From assembly GCA_965226475.1 (NCBI GenBank), contig CBDDDJ010000005.1:620001-684000 (forward strand): DNA of 64,000 bases. The letters are read 5' to 3'. This document shows, in pieces, positions 19,674-28,766 of this stretch; position 1 is the first letter of the stretch, and each line of letters starts with the position of its first letter. This DNA comes from JASLMY01 sp965226475 (GTDB taxonomy: Bacteria > Pseudomonadota > Alphaproteobacteria > GCA-2731375). The notes under the pieces were generated by a model that was given only the letters and a program-made list of their open reading frames with translations, had not been told where the DNA came from and did no database searches. Both the position numbers and the translations under genes were made by a program.

Positions 19674-20374
19674 GCGATACGGACGCGGAACTCGACCGGC
19701 TGCATGATCTTCTGAACGCTATACCCGCCGAACGGGACGGCATGACGATCGCGGCGCTGGACGGCTATGTCGCCGCCCTGATCGTCTGCCCGGACATGAT
19801 CCTGCCCTCCGAATGGCTGCCGGAGGTCTGGGGCGGAGAATACGAGTTCGCGGATGTCGCCGAGGCCGAGGCGACGATCGCCGCGGTGATGGAGCATTAC
19901 AACCGGATCGCCCGGGAGCTGGCGGAACATCCGGAGGATTACGCACCGGTCCTGGAAATCGACCCCAACGGCGGCGAAACCTTGTGGGAACCGTGGATCG
20001 ACGGCTTCGAACGGGCCATGCGGTTGCGTCCGGATGCGTGGGAGGAGATCGCGCTGAGCGACGACGAGGAGGCGTCGGCGTCGATCAGCATGATCGTTGC
20101 CCTGAACGATTTCTATTACGGCCGGTCGGAGTTGACGGAAGAGGCAGAGGACGAACTCGTCCGGATGGCGCCGGGGTTGATCCCGGAATTCGTGCGCAGT
20201 CTGAACGCCTGGACCAAATCCCGGCAAATCGGGAAACGCGGAAGTAGTGTTGCCCAGCCCCATGTCCGGTTCGGTCGAGAGGAGCCGACGGCATTCGGTC
20301 GCAAGGTGGGCCGCAACGAACCCTGTCCATGCGGTTCCGGCCGGAAGTACAAGCGCTGCTGCGGCGCGCACTGA
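19670..20374 (+). CDS. UPF0149/YecA-family protein with C-terminal SEC-C zinc motif
   Basis: A 234-residue protein. Residues 1-165 match the YecA/UPF0149 family (LDGYVAALIVCPDMILPSEW, then ETLWEPWIDGFERAM), and residues 212-231 are a full SEC-C motif (GRNEPCPCGSGRKYKRCC) that binds one zinc, as at the end of SecA. The biochemical role of this family is unsettled; the zinc motif in E. coli YecA has been tied to SecA-like chaperone interaction. All four metal ligands are present. The gene lies downstream of the broken topoisomerase and ahead of the HU-like gene, on the same strand. Confidence 0.88.
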   Translation: MSDTDAELDRLHDLLNAIPAERDGMTIAALDGYVAALIVCPDMILPSEWLPEVWGGEYEFADVAEAEATIAAVMEHYNRIARELAEHPEDYAPVLEIDPNGGETLWEPWIDGFERAMRLRPDAWEEIALSDDEEASASISMIVALNDFYYGRSELTEEAEDELVRMAPGLIPEFVRSLNAWTKSRQIGKRGSSVAQPHVRFGREEPTAFGRKVGRNEPCPCGSGRKYKRCCGAH

Positions 20375-20518
20375 CCGGTCATTGGCAATGAAGGGACAGT
20401 TGACTTCGGTCGGCGGGCAGCGAGGCCGACGACAATTCGTGGTAATTGGCTGCAAGAACCGGGCCATGCACCGGCCGTGAATAGCAGGGCGGTACCACGG
20501 CGTCGGGGAGGAGAATAG

Positions 20519-20788
20519 ATGAACAAGGCGGAAATGGCCGATCGTCTGGCCGCCCGGACCGTCCTGAACAAGGCGGCCGCAAGGGACGTGGTCGACAGCA
20601 TCTTCGCGGTGATCGGCGAGGCCCTGGCAAATGGAGAGGAGGTCCGGATCGCGGGCTTCGGAACATTCACCGCCAGGACTCGGCCGGCCCGTACCGGCCG
20701 CAACCCCAAGACCGGCGAGGTGATTTCGATATCGGCTTCGCCACAGGCAGACGACGCCCGCCGAGTCGCCGGAATCAACAGGTTGTGA
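20519..20788 (+). CDS. HU/IHF-family DNA-binding protein with a divergent C-terminus
   Basis: An 89-residue histone-like protein. The N-terminal helices (MNKAEMADRLAARTVLNKAA) and the conserved core VRIAGFGTFTARTRPARTGR are typical HU and include the DNA-binding arm with NPKTGE. The last 15 or so residues (PQADDARRVAGINRL) replace the usual PAFKAGKALKDAVN-like helix, so the C-terminal helix is altered or lost. A GGGGAGG ribosome binding site lies just before the ATG. It would bend and compact DNA as a dimer. Its place in the island suggests it may serve a mobile element. A 3' frameshift is possible, though no better tail is visible in the other frames. Confidence 0.85.
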   Translation: MNKAEMADRLAARTVLNKAAARDVVDSIFAVIGEALANGEEVRIAGFGTFTARTRPARTGRNPKTGEVISISASPQADDARRVAGINRL

Positions 20789-21284
20789 GGGTCGGCCGAA
20801 TTCAAGTCGCCGGCAGGCCTACTGTACGGCGCCCTCGAAACCGACCGGTTGCGGGACTGTCTGGAGTTTGAAGCTGCAGGGTGGCCGCGGCGGACCGGTC
20901 TCACTCGCCTATGGGGCAGCTTCACGGAAGTACCGAACTTTGGGATGCGATTCGAGAATAGCGGGAGATGTCGGCGCCTGGCGCGACATGTCCCGTCAGG
21001 ATTTAGATCGAATCCGGTGACTATATGATGACGGAACGATACTGGAGACAAAGAAATTCAATAATAATAGTGACCTAGAAGAATTCGATGCACAAGAATG
21101 CCTCGGGTCGTGAATTCGCACCCCCTCGATCCCGGCCTGCTTCCGCACCCCCCGGTGGGCCGCCGAGGTGTCTTCTTGAGGGGCGGGCGGGAGCTACGTC
21201 AGAGATGCGCCCGCAAGCGCTGGAGTTTGATTGAATTCGCTTGCGTTCCGCTTACGGGAGAAATGAAAACATATAAATTATCAA
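20789..21284. other. Gene-free stretch between HU-like gene and TonB-receptor scrap
   Basis: These 496 bases contain no frame with a recognisable protein. Base composition changes sharply: around 21020-21110 and 21240-21310 the sequence is AT-rich (several runs of A and T with near-palindromic ATAAATTATCAATTAAAT), in contrast to the GC-rich surroundings. This fits an old junction or foreign insert at the island edge. A plus-strand frame of 68 codons from about 21098 exists but looks like noise. Confidence 0.4.
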
Positions 21285-21536
21285 TTAAATCAATGGTATA
21301 AAATCATACATCACGAACCCGGACAGGTTGTCGTGTTCCAGTTTCGTGCCGATGGAGCCACGCAATATATCCGGCACGATGGCCCAGTCCGCTTGGACGA
21401 AGCCGTTGAACACGTCGAGGCGGCGCCCGTCGGGCGAGAAGGAAACCTCGAATCTCTGGTTCAGCCGGTTCTGGGAATAGCGATACCCGACGCCCCAAAC
21501 GACCCCCAAATCCGAGCCGAACCGGAGCGCCGCCAC
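21285..21536 (-). pseudogene. TonB-dependent receptor fragment (beta-barrel segment)
   Basis: The minus-strand frame reads WGVGYRYSQNRLNQRFEVSF, then a loop, then FVQADWAIVPDILRGSIGTK and LEHDNLSGF. This is the alternating barrel-strand pattern of TonB-dependent outer-membrane receptors, where a segment like FVQDEWxLVPDxLxLTLGxK and LEHNDxTGF is common. Only about 80 residues survive, without plug domain, TonB box or C-terminal strand. It lies back-to-back with the integrase scrap beside tRNA-Cys. It is a remnant of a lost receptor, probably brought or cut by integration events. Confidence 0.7.
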
Positions 21537-21538
21537 AG

Positions 21539-21661
21539 GAGATCGCCACCATTACCGGTCACGCCTTCAAGAGCGTCGAGGCCATTTTGGAGCACTACGG
21601 CGCGCGCACCTACAAGCTGGCCCTGGCCGCCGTGGCACGGCTGAACAGGAGCAGTTCGTGA
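21539..21661 (+). pseudogene. Tyrosine-recombinase C-terminal fragment
   Basis: Forty codons end at a TGA and read EIATITGHAFKSVEAILEHY then GARTYKLALAAVARLN. This is the closing part of a tyrosine recombinase: the GH of the H/W box and the catalytic-tyrosine helix (EHY). Everything upstream is missing. Its end lies 54 bases from the 3' end of tRNA-Cys, the position an integrase gene usually takes after inserting into a tRNA gene. It is on the opposite strand to the N-terminal integrase scrap at 16.4-16.7 kb, so the two may come from different elements or an inversion. Confidence 0.72.
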
Positions 21662-21714
21662 ACAAAACTGTAAAACGGCCTGTAAAACGGGCGAGGCCGG
21701 ATTCGCTAAGGCAT

Positions 21715-21788
21715 TGGAGGCGCGGACCGGATTCGAACCGGTGTACACGGATTTGCAATCCGCTGGATAACCACTCTCCCACCGCGCC
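21715..21788 (-). tRNA. tRNA-Cys (anticodon GCA)
   Basis: The minus strand folds as a 74-nt tRNA. The acceptor stem GGCGCGG pairs with CCGCGCC, the discriminator base is U, as expected for cysteine, and CCA is encoded. The anticodon loop is GATTGCAAATC with GCA in the centre, and the T arm contains GGTTCGAATCC. All stems pair well, so the gene looks functional. Its 3' end points toward the integrase scrap and the island, consistent with use as an attachment site. Confidence 0.95.
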
Positions 21789-21926
21789 GTGGGCTCGGCC
21801 GAGGTTCGGCCGGAACCGGGCCTACTTAAGCCCTGTCGGCCCGCCGGTCAACGCGATCGGGGCGTTGTGTCGGGCGCCCTCGCGCCCTATAACGAGCCCA
21901 CGGCCTTCGGGGCGGAGGGAGCGGGC

Positions 21927-22580
21927 GTGGAAGCGAGCGGCAGTCGGCGAAAAGCCATGGTCGACGGGCAGATCCTGCCCAACAACGTCACCGACGAGGG
22001 CATCTTGGCGGCCTTCCTCGAGGTGGCGCGCGAGCCCTACGTGCCGAGGGCGCTGCGCGCGGTCGCCTATGTCGACGATGACCTGCGGATTGCCCCCGGG
22101 CGCCATCTGCTGGCCCCGGTGGTACTGGCCCGCCTGCTGCAGGCGGCGGCGATCGGGCCGGAGGACGCGGTGCTCGACATCGGCTGCGCCAGCGGTTACT
22201 CGACCGCGATCATCGCGCGGCTGGCGAGTGCCGTCGTCGCCCTGGAATGCGACGCGGAACTCGCCGCCTGGGCCAATCGGGCACTGGGCGAGACGGGCGT
22301 TGACAACGCCGCCGTGGTCGAGGGCGTCCTCGGCGAGGGGTGTTCCGACCAGGGGCCCTACGACGCCATCGTCGTCAACGGCGCGTGCGAGCGCGCTCCC
22401 GATGTGCTGGCCGAGCAACTGGCGGAAGGCGGCCGCATGGTGCTGGTCGAGCGGGTCGGCGAAGTGGGTCGCGCGTACCTCTATCGCCGACGCGAAGGTG
22501 TCGTTTCGCACACCGAACTCTTCAATGCCCAGGTCCCGGTGCTGCCGGGCCTGGAGGCCATGGCGACGTTCCAGTTCTGA
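21927..22580 (+). CDS. Protein-L-isoaspartate O-methyltransferase family protein
   Basis: A 217-residue PCMT-family methyltransferase. The early block MVDGQILPNNVTDEGILAAF and YVPRALRAVAYVDDD match the alphaproteobacterial form found before tolC. The SAM-binding motif is VLDIGCASGYS at residues 83-92. The GTG at 21927 with a GGAGGGAGC ribosome binding site is the best start. Canonical members repair isoaspartyl residues. This branch, next to TolC, often lacks parts of the canonical active site, so its real substrate is less certain. It is separated from tolC by 107 bases on the same strand, a conserved pairing in alphaproteobacteria. Confidence 0.88.
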   Translation: MEASGSRRKAMVDGQILPNNVTDEGILAAFLEVAREPYVPRALRAVAYVDDDLRIAPGRHLLAPVVLARLLQAAAIGPEDAVLDIGCASGYSTAIIARLASAVVALECDAELAAWANRALGETGVDNAAVVEGVLGEGCSDQGPYDAIVVNGACERAPDVLAEQLAEGGRMVLVERVGEVGRAYLYRRREGVVSHTELFNAQVPVLPGLEAMATFQF

Positions 22581-22687
22581 GCGCGCCGGAAAGCCGCCGA
22601 TCGCATCGTTTGCCCGTGCTCGCGGGCTGCACTAGGTTCGCATCGTGATGTCGGCGCCATGACCCGGCAAAGTCGCGAGGGAGAGGA

Positions 22688-24055
22688 ATGAGATTAGCAC
22701 GGGAAGGACGCGTCGCGGTCCTGGCGGCGGCCACGGTGATCGGCCTGGGCGCGGCATGGCCGGGACGGGCGGCGGACAACCTCTCCGAAGCGTTGGCCAA
22801 CGCCTATCTGAACAATCCCGACCTCGGCGTCCTGAGGGCGGAGCTGCGCGGCACCGACGAAGGCGTGCCCCAGGCCCTCGGGGGCTGGCGGCCAACCGTC
22901 GAGATCGACGCACAGGGCGGCTATAAACGTACCGACGGGTCGAGATCCGATGCTCAAAAACTACGCCAGGCAAACGGCACGCTTTCGGTCGTACAGCCAC
23001 TCTATCGTGGCGGCCGCACCATCGCCTCGACCGCGCAGGCCGAAAACGAAGTCCTGGCCAACCGCTCGCGCCTGCGCTCCGCCGAGCAGGCGGTGCTGCT
23101 GGCGGCCGTCACCGCCTATATGGACATACTGCGCGACCGGGCCCGGGTGGAACTCAATCTCAACAATGAACAAGTTCTGCAACGCCAGCTGGAGGCGACC
23201 CGCGATCGCTTCGACGTCGGCGAGGTGACGCGCACCGATGTTGCCCAGGCGGAAGCCCGTCTCGCCCGTGCCGTTGCCGAACGCATTTCGGCCGAGGGGA
23301 GCCTCGCCGTCGCCGATGCCGCCTACGAGCGGGTGATCGGCACCAAGCCGGGCGACCTGGAGGCCGCGCCACCGCTCCCCGAACTTCCCGCGAGCCTGGA
23401 AAACGCCGTCGCCGTCACGTTGGCCGAGAATCCGGACCTCGAAGGTGCCGGACATTCGCAAAACTCGGCCCGCGAAGCCGTACGCGTCGCCTTCGGCGAG
23501 ATATTGCCCAACGCCACACTGAACGCCTCGCTTTCCGGCGGCCACGAGACCAGTATCGAGGACTCGAACACCCACTCGGTCTCGCTCTTGGCGCGGGTCA
23601 CGGTGCCGATCTACCAGGCGGGCGCGGTGCATGCGCGCGTGCGCCAGGCCAAGGAACTCAGGAACCAGCGCCGCATCGAGGTCGAACGGGCGCGCCGCCG
23701 CGCAATCGAGACGGTGTCGCAGTCCTGGGAGAACCTCAGCACCGCGCGCTCCAATATCGCCGCCCGTCAGCAGGAGGTACGCGCCAACGAGATCGCGCTC
23801 GAAGGCGTGCGTCAGGAGGCCGCCGTCGGCAGCCGCACCACGCTCGACGTGCTCGATGCCGAGCAGGAACTGCTCGACGCCCGGGTCTCCCTGGTCGAAG
23901 CCGAGAGGACTGAATACATCGCCGGCTTCACGCTCTACTCCGCGATCGGCCGATTGTCGGTCGCGCACCTCAACGTGCCCGTGACGCCCTACGACCCGAC
24001 CGTTCATTACAACCAGGTCCGCGACAAATATTGGGGCTGGGAGATCAGCGAATAG
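22688..24055 (+). CDS. tolC: TolC-family outer-membrane channel protein
   Basis: A 455-residue outer-membrane efflux protein. A signal peptide occupies residues 1-29 (cut after GRA), followed by NLSEALANAYLNNPDL, the usual start of the mature TolC fold. Two internally similar halves follow, each with long coiled-coil helices (QAEARLARAVAERISAEGSL in the first; LLDARVSLVEAERTEYIAGF in the second). It would form a trimeric channel used by type I secretion and RND pumps. A GAGGGAGAGG ribosome binding site precedes the ATG. Length and motifs are normal and the frame is intact. Confidence 0.93.
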   Translation: MRLAREGRVAVLAAATVIGLGAAWPGRAADNLSEALANAYLNNPDLGVLRAELRGTDEGVPQALGGWRPTVEIDAQGGYKRTDGSRSDAQKLRQANGTLSVVQPLYRGGRTIASTAQAENEVLANRSRLRSAEQAVLLAAVTAYMDILRDRARVELNLNNEQVLQRQLEATRDRFDVGEVTRTDVAQAEARLARAVAERISAEGSLAVADAAYERVIGTKPGDLEAAPPLPELPASLENAVAVTLAENPDLEGAGHSQNSAREAVRVAFGEILPNATLNASLSGGHETSIEDSNTHSVSLLARVTVPIYQAGAVHARVRQAKELRNQRRIEVERARRRAIETVSQSWENLSTARSNIAARQQEVRANEIALEGVRQEAAVGSRTTLDVLDAEQELLDARVSLVEAERTEYIAGFTLYSAIGRLSVAHLNVPVTPYDPTVHYNQVRDKYWGWEISE

Positions 24056-24167
24056 CGTCGCCCTTCGGGCCGGTTCGCGACCGTTGACCACCGTTCTGGT
24101 CTTGTTAACCATCATCGCGTAGCGTCTCCCGCGTGGTAGTCACTATTCTCGAGAGCCGGTTCCGCCC

Positions 24168-24731
24168 ATGAGCGACCCCAAGACCGACGAAGAACCGACA
24201 ATGGAGGAGATCCTGGCGTCCATTCGCCGGATCATCTCGGACGAGGGCGAGGAGTCATCGGTGGGCGCCGACCCACCGGCCGGAGATGGCGGCGATGTCC
24301 TGGTACTCACCAACGTCGTCGTCGTGGACGAGCCCGCGGCGGAGATCGCGGAACCGGAGCCGGAACGCGAGCCGGAACCCGAGCCCGAGCCCGAGCCCGA
24401 GTTGGCGACGGAGGAGGAGTCAGAGCCAGAGCCCGAACCGGCTCCCGAGCCCGAACCGGACGTCGACGTCGTGTTGGCGGAGGCGGTCGCGACCATCGTT
24501 TCCGATCCCCCCGCCGGCCTGACGGCCGACGCGCTCTCGAGTCTGGCGAACACCGTGGCGGACGCGCGCGGCGTGCATATGGGTTCCGGCGCCAAGACGC
24601 TGGAGGAGTTGGTCAAGGAACTGATCCGGCCGATGCTGAAGGAGTGGCTGGACGAAAACCTGCCGAACCTGACCCAGCGACTGGTCGAGCGGGAGATCAA
24701 TCGAATTTCCGGCCACACCGAGGAGGATTGA
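24168..24731 (+). CDS. popZ: PopZ-type polar organising protein (DUF2497)
   Basis: A 187-residue protein with the two conserved ends of PopZ: the N-terminal helix EPTMEEILASIRRIISDEGE at residues 12-31 and the C-terminal oligomerisation region (TLEELVKELIRPMLKEWLDE, then LVEREINRIS). The middle is a disordered acidic Pro/Glu repeat, as in known PopZ proteins. In alphaproteobacteria PopZ forms a polar condensate that anchors the chromosome origin through ParB. It lies between tolC and valS, the usual neighbourhood in this class, and supports the taxonomic assignment. Confidence 0.92.
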   Translation: MSDPKTDEEPTMEEILASIRRIISDEGEESSVGADPPAGDGGDVLVLTNVVVVDEPAAEIAEPEPEREPEPEPEPEPELATEEESEPEPEPAPEPEPDVDVVLAEAVATIVSDPPAGLTADALSSLANTVADARGVHMGSGAKTLEELVKELIRPMLKEWLDENLPNLTQRLVEREINRISGHTEED

Positions 24732-24814
24732 CGGCCCTCCCCCTTGCCCCGCTATAAGCGGCGCGACGGCAAGCGGGCGCGCGGGCGCCCGCCACGAGGC
24801 GGAAGGGTTCGGAG

Positions 24815-27466
24815 ATGCTGGACAAGACGTACGATCCGAACGCGGTGGAAGGCCCGATCTTCGAGGCCTGGATGAAGGATGGCGGTTTCGCCCGGGGCGA
24901 GCGCCCCGACGGCGCGCCCTTTACCATCGTCATCCCACCGCCCAACGTCACCGGCAGCCTGCACATGGGCCACGCCCTCAACAACACGTTGCAGGACATC
25001 ACCGTGCGGCTCGAGCGGATGCGCGGGCGCGACGTGCTGTGGCAGCCTGGCACCGACCATGCCGGCATCGCCACCCAGATGGTGGTCGAGCGGATGCTGG
25101 AGACCGACGGCACCAGCCGCGCCGAACTCGGCCGAGAGGCCTTCGTGGACAAGGTCTGGGAGTGGAAGGCGGAGAGCGGCGACACCATCATCGGCCAGCT
25201 GCACCGCCTGGGTGCCTCCTGCGACTGGAGCCGCGAGCGCTTCACCATGGACGACGGCTTGAGTGCCGCGGTGCGCAAGGTCTTCGTCGATCTCTACAAA
25301 CAGGGCCTGATCTACAAGGACCAGCGCCTGGTCAACTGGGACCCGAAGCTGAGGACCGCGATCTCGGACCTCGAGGTGCAACCGACCGACGTCGACGGCA
25401 AGCTCTGGCATTTCCGCTATCCGATCGAGGGCGAGGAAGGCCGCCACATCACGGTGGCGACGACCCGGCCGGAGACCATGCTGGGCGACACCGGCGTCGC
25501 TGTGCATCCCGACGATGAACGCTACGCCGATCTCGTCGGCAAACACGCCATACTGCCGCTCGTGGGCCGTCGCCTGCGCATCGTGGCCGACGAATACGCC
25601 GATCCCGAACAGGGCTCGGGTGCCGTCAAGATGACGCCAGCGCACGACTTCAACGACTTCGAGGTCGGCCGCCGGCACGACCTGGAGATGATCAACATCC
25701 TGGATGCCGACGCGCGGTTGAACGATCAGGTGCCGGAGGCCTACAGGGGCCTCGACCGCTTCGAGGCGCGGAACCGCGTGGTCGAGGATCTGGAAGCTGG
25801 CGGCTACCTGGAGAAGATCGAGCCGCACGCCCACAAGGTGCCCTACGGCGATAGGGGCGGCGTGCCGATCGAGCCGTGGCTGACCGAACAGTGGTATGTC
25901 GACGCCGGGACGCTGGCCAAGCCGGCGATTCTGGCGGTGGAGGAGGGGCGCACCAAGTTCGTGCCCGCCAACTGGGACCGCACCTATTTCGAATGGATGC
26001 GCAACATCCAGCCCTGGTGCGTCTCCCGCCAGCTCTGGTGGGGCCACCAGATCCCGGCCTGGTACGGCCCCGACGGCGAGATCTTCGTTGAGCCGACGGA
26101 GGCCGAGGCGCAAGCGGCGGCCGACGCCCACTACGGGCACCCGGTCGAGCTGAACCGCGATCCCGACGTGCTCGACACCTGGTTCTCCAGCGCGCTTTGG
26201 CCCTTTTCCACCCTCGGCTGGCCGGAGCGGACGCCCGAACTGGCGCGCCACTACCCGACCAATCTGCTGGTCACAGGCTTCGATATCATTTTCTTCTGGG
26301 TCGCCCGCATGATGATGATGGGCCTGCATTTCATGGACGAGGTGCCGTTCGACACGGTCTACATCCACGCGCTGGTGCGTGACGAGCGCGGCCAGAAGAT
26401 GTCGAAGTCGAAGGGGAACGTGATGGATCCCCTGGTGTTGATCGACGAATTCGGCGCCGACGCGATGCGCTTCACCCTCGCCGCGCTTGCCGCCCAGGGC
26501 CGCGACGTGAAGCTGTCGACCGGCCGGATCGAGGGCTACCGCAACTTCGCGACCAAGCTCTGGAACGCCGCCCGCTTCGTCGAGATGAACGAGTGCGCGC
26601 TGCCCGCCGGTTTCGATCCGGCAAAGGTCGAGGGCGTGGTCAACCGCTGGATCGTCGGCGAGGTGGCGGGCGCCAAGGCGGCCGTGGAACGCGCGCTCGA
26701 CGGCTACCGCTATAACGAGGCGGCGGACGCGATCTACCACTTCGTCTGGCACACCTACTGCGACTGGTATCTGGAGTTCATCAAGCTGCCGCTCGGCGGC
26801 GGCGACGTCGCGCGCGCGGCCGAGGCGCGGGCGACGGCGGCCTGGGCGCTGGACCAGATCCTGATCCTGCTGCACCCCTTCATGCCCTTCATCACGGAGG
26901 AACTCTGGGGCCGCCTGGCGACGCGGGAGAGCATGCTGTTGCGCAATCCCTGGCCCGACTACGCGCCCGAACCGCGGGACGCCGACATCGGAGCGGAGAT
27001 GGACTGGGTGATCCGCCTGGTCTCGGAGACCCGCTCGCTCAGGTCCGAGATGCGAGTACCGCCGGCGACCCGCCTGCCCTTCCTGCTGAGGGGCGCCAAC
27101 GCGGAGAGCGCGGCCCGTCTCGATACCCACCGGCAGGTGATCTTGCGCCTGGCGCGGCTCGAGGATGCCCGGGTACTGGAGGGCGAGGCGCCCAAGGGCG
27201 CCGTGCAGTTCGTCCTCGACGAGGCGACGGCGATGCTGCCGCTGACCGACGCCATCGATATCGAGGGCGAGCGGACCCGCCTCAGGGGCGAGATCGACGA
27301 TGTCGAGAGTTGGATCGGCAAGCTCGACGCCAAGCTCGCCAACGAGAAGTTCACCAGCCGCGCGCCCGACCACGTGGTCGAGGCCGAGCGCGAGCGTCGA
27401 AGCGAGGCGGCGGGCAAGCGGGACAAGCTGGCCGAGGCGCTGGCCCGAATCGACGACGCAGCCTGA
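24815..27466 (+). CDS. valS: Valyl-tRNA synthetase
   Basis: An 883-residue class I aminoacyl-tRNA synthetase. The HIGH-type motif is HMGH at residues 50-53, within PPPNVTGSLHMGHAL; the KMSKS motif is exact at 528-532; the editing domain contains TTRPETMLGDTGVAV. A C-terminal coiled-coil arm of about 70 residues (IDDVESWIGKLDAKLANEKF) closes the protein. It charges tRNA-Val in the cytoplasm and is essential. The frame is intact over 2.65 kb, useful as evidence that the sequence is not uniformly error-ridden. A GGAAGGGTTCGGAG stretch upstream provides the ribosome binding site. Confidence 0.97.
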   Translation: MLDKTYDPNAVEGPIFEAWMKDGGFARGERPDGAPFTIVIPPPNVTGSLHMGHALNNTLQDITVRLERMRGRDVLWQPGTDHAGIATQMVVERMLETDGTSRAELGREAFVDKVWEWKAESGDTIIGQLHRLGASCDWSRERFTMDDGLSAAVRKVFVDLYKQGLIYKDQRLVNWDPKLRTAISDLEVQPTDVDGKLWHFRYPIEGEEGRHITVATTRPETMLGDTGVAVHPDDERYADLVGKHAILPLVGRRLRIVADEYADPEQGSGAVKMTPAHDFNDFEVGRRHDLEMINILDADARLNDQVPEAYRGLDRFEARNRVVEDLEAGGYLEKIEPHAHKVPYGDRGGVPIEPWLTEQWYVDAGTLAKPAILAVEEGRTKFVPANWDRTYFEWMRNIQPWCVSRQLWWGHQIPAWYGPDGEIFVEPTEAEAQAAADAHYGHPVELNRDPDVLDTWFSSALWPFSTLGWPERTPELARHYPTNLLVTGFDIIFFWVARMMMMGLHFMDEVPFDTVYIHALVRDERGQKMSKSKGNVMDPLVLIDEFGADAMRFTLAALAAQGRDVKLSTGRIEGYRNFATKLWNAARFVEMNECALPAGFDPAKVEGVVNRWIVGEVAGAKAAVERALDGYRYNEAADAIYHFVWHTYCDWYLEFIKLPLGGGDVARAAEARATAAWALDQILILLHPFMPFITEELWGRLATRESMLLRNPWPDYAPEPRDADIGAEMDWVIRLVSETRSLRSEMRVPPATRLPFLLRGANAESAARLDTHRQVILRLARLEDARVLEGEAPKGAVQFVLDEATAMLPLTDAIDIEGERTRLRGEIDDVESWIGKLDAKLANEKFTSRAPDHVVEAERERRSEAAGKRDKLAEALARIDDAA

Positions 27467-27478
27467 AATCGAGGGCGC

Positions 27479-28501
27479 ATGAAGCTCACGCTCTTCATCA
27501 ATCCCGAACACCCGCCGGGCGCCGATCTCGCCCGGGCGCTGGCCGAGCATGTCGAACAGGTGCGGCTGGCGCGCGAACTCGGCTACGACGGCATCGCCAT
27601 CGGCCATCACCTCTCCTATGGCCCGGCCGCCTGGTTTCCGCCCTCGGAGACGCTCGCCCGCCTGGCGCCGGAGGCCGACGGCATGGGCCTCGCCACCTGC
27701 ATGCTGCTTCTGCCGCTGCTGCACCCCCTGCACGTGGCGGAGCAGGCGGCCTTCCTCGATGTCGCCAGCAGCGGACGGATGACGCTGGGCATCGCGCCCG
27801 GATGGCAGGAGGACGAGTCGACCATTCTCGGTCTCGATCACCGCCGCCGCCTGGGCCGTTTTCTGGAAGGCCACGAGATCATCCGCCGCCTGTGGACCGA
27901 GGCGGCGGTCGACTTCGAGGGACGGAACCATCGGCTGGTCGGGGCCAGCCTGGCGCTGAAACCGGCGCGGCGGCCGCGCCCGCCCTTCTGGTTCGGCGGC
28001 AGCGTGGCCGCGGCCGTGGAACGCGCCGCGGCCCTCTCGGAACCGGAATTGGGCGACAGCTGGGTCGCCTCCTCGCACCTGACGCAAGCGACCATCGTCG
28101 AGCAGGCGGCCCTCTATCGCTCCGCCTTGGAGGCGGCGGGCAAGCCTTTCCCGGCCGACTTCCCGGTCTTGCGCAACATCGTCGTCGGCCCCGACCGCGA
28201 AACCGCGATCCGCGAAGCCGCCCCCTTCCTGGAGGCGAGCTACAAGATCTTCGGCGACTGGGGCCTCTTCACCAAGGTGGTGGGTGCCGGCAAGGCGCAG
28301 CTGGATCTGGGCGAACTGCTGGAAGGCCGGGTCGTCATCGGCTCGCCCGAGGATTGCGCGGCGGAACTGGCGGCGCTGGCCGAGGCGACGGGCGCCACCC
28401 GACTGATCGCCCGGGTGCAGTGGCTCGGCATGGACCAGCGCCTGGTGCTGCGCACGATCGAGCTGCTGGCGGGGCGCGTGGTCCCGTTGCTCGCGGCCTG
28501 A
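27479..28501 (+). CDS. LLM-class flavin-dependent oxidoreductase
   Basis: A 340-residue luciferase-like monooxygenase. It opens with a short strand (MKLTLFINPEHPPG), then the family pattern EHVEQVRLARELGYDGIAIG and HHLS, and has the flavin-binding segment SGRMTLGIAPGWQEDE near residues 100-115. It would use reduced FMN or F420 to oxidise an unknown organic substrate. The start is 12 bases after the valS stop, so it may be read through from valS. Length and motifs are intact. The subfamily is not identifiable by eye. Confidence 0.87.
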   Translation: MKLTLFINPEHPPGADLARALAEHVEQVRLARELGYDGIAIGHHLSYGPAAWFPPSETLARLAPEADGMGLATCMLLLPLLHPLHVAEQAAFLDVASSGRMTLGIAPGWQEDESTILGLDHRRRLGRFLEGHEIIRRLWTEAAVDFEGRNHRLVGASLALKPARRPRPPFWFGGSVAAAVERAAALSEPELGDSWVASSHLTQATIVEQAALYRSALEAAGKPFPADFPVLRNIVVGPDRETAIREAAPFLEASYKIFGDWGLFTKVVGAGKAQLDLGELLEGRVVIGSPEDCAAELAALAEATGATRLIARVQWLGMDQRLVLRTIELLAGRVVPLLAA

Positions 28502-28766
28502 GCATCTTTTGCCGTCGCGGCCAACCTTTCGAGCGACACCGGCGTCGGTCCGCGCGACCGCACGCCCGCCCAGGCACTCCATCAGGAGATGCCGATGGAT
28601 CGGGGCCAACCTAGATCGGATGTCACCGGCCTCCGTTTAGTGTCTACGTCAAACGTGGTATACTCGCCGTCGAGGGGAAGGCCGAAGCACCAGAAGTAAC
28701 AGAAATGTGCGTTGAGCCCCCAGAAGGCGTCTAGTTGGCACGAAATTGCCAAGTAGGGTGGCTGCG

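Noticed and set aside
24340..24460. Short repeats in popZ (GAGCCC/GAACCG) as a CRISPR or satellite
   Set aside because: They encode the normal acidic Pro/Glu linker of PopZ, vary in length and have no spacers.
24752..28609. A 1285-codon minus-strand open frame over valS and the LLM gene
   Set aside because: It is exactly antisense to two well-recognised genes, its product is His/Asp/Gly/Arg-rich without domains, and such frames are common by chance opposite GC-rich coding DNA.
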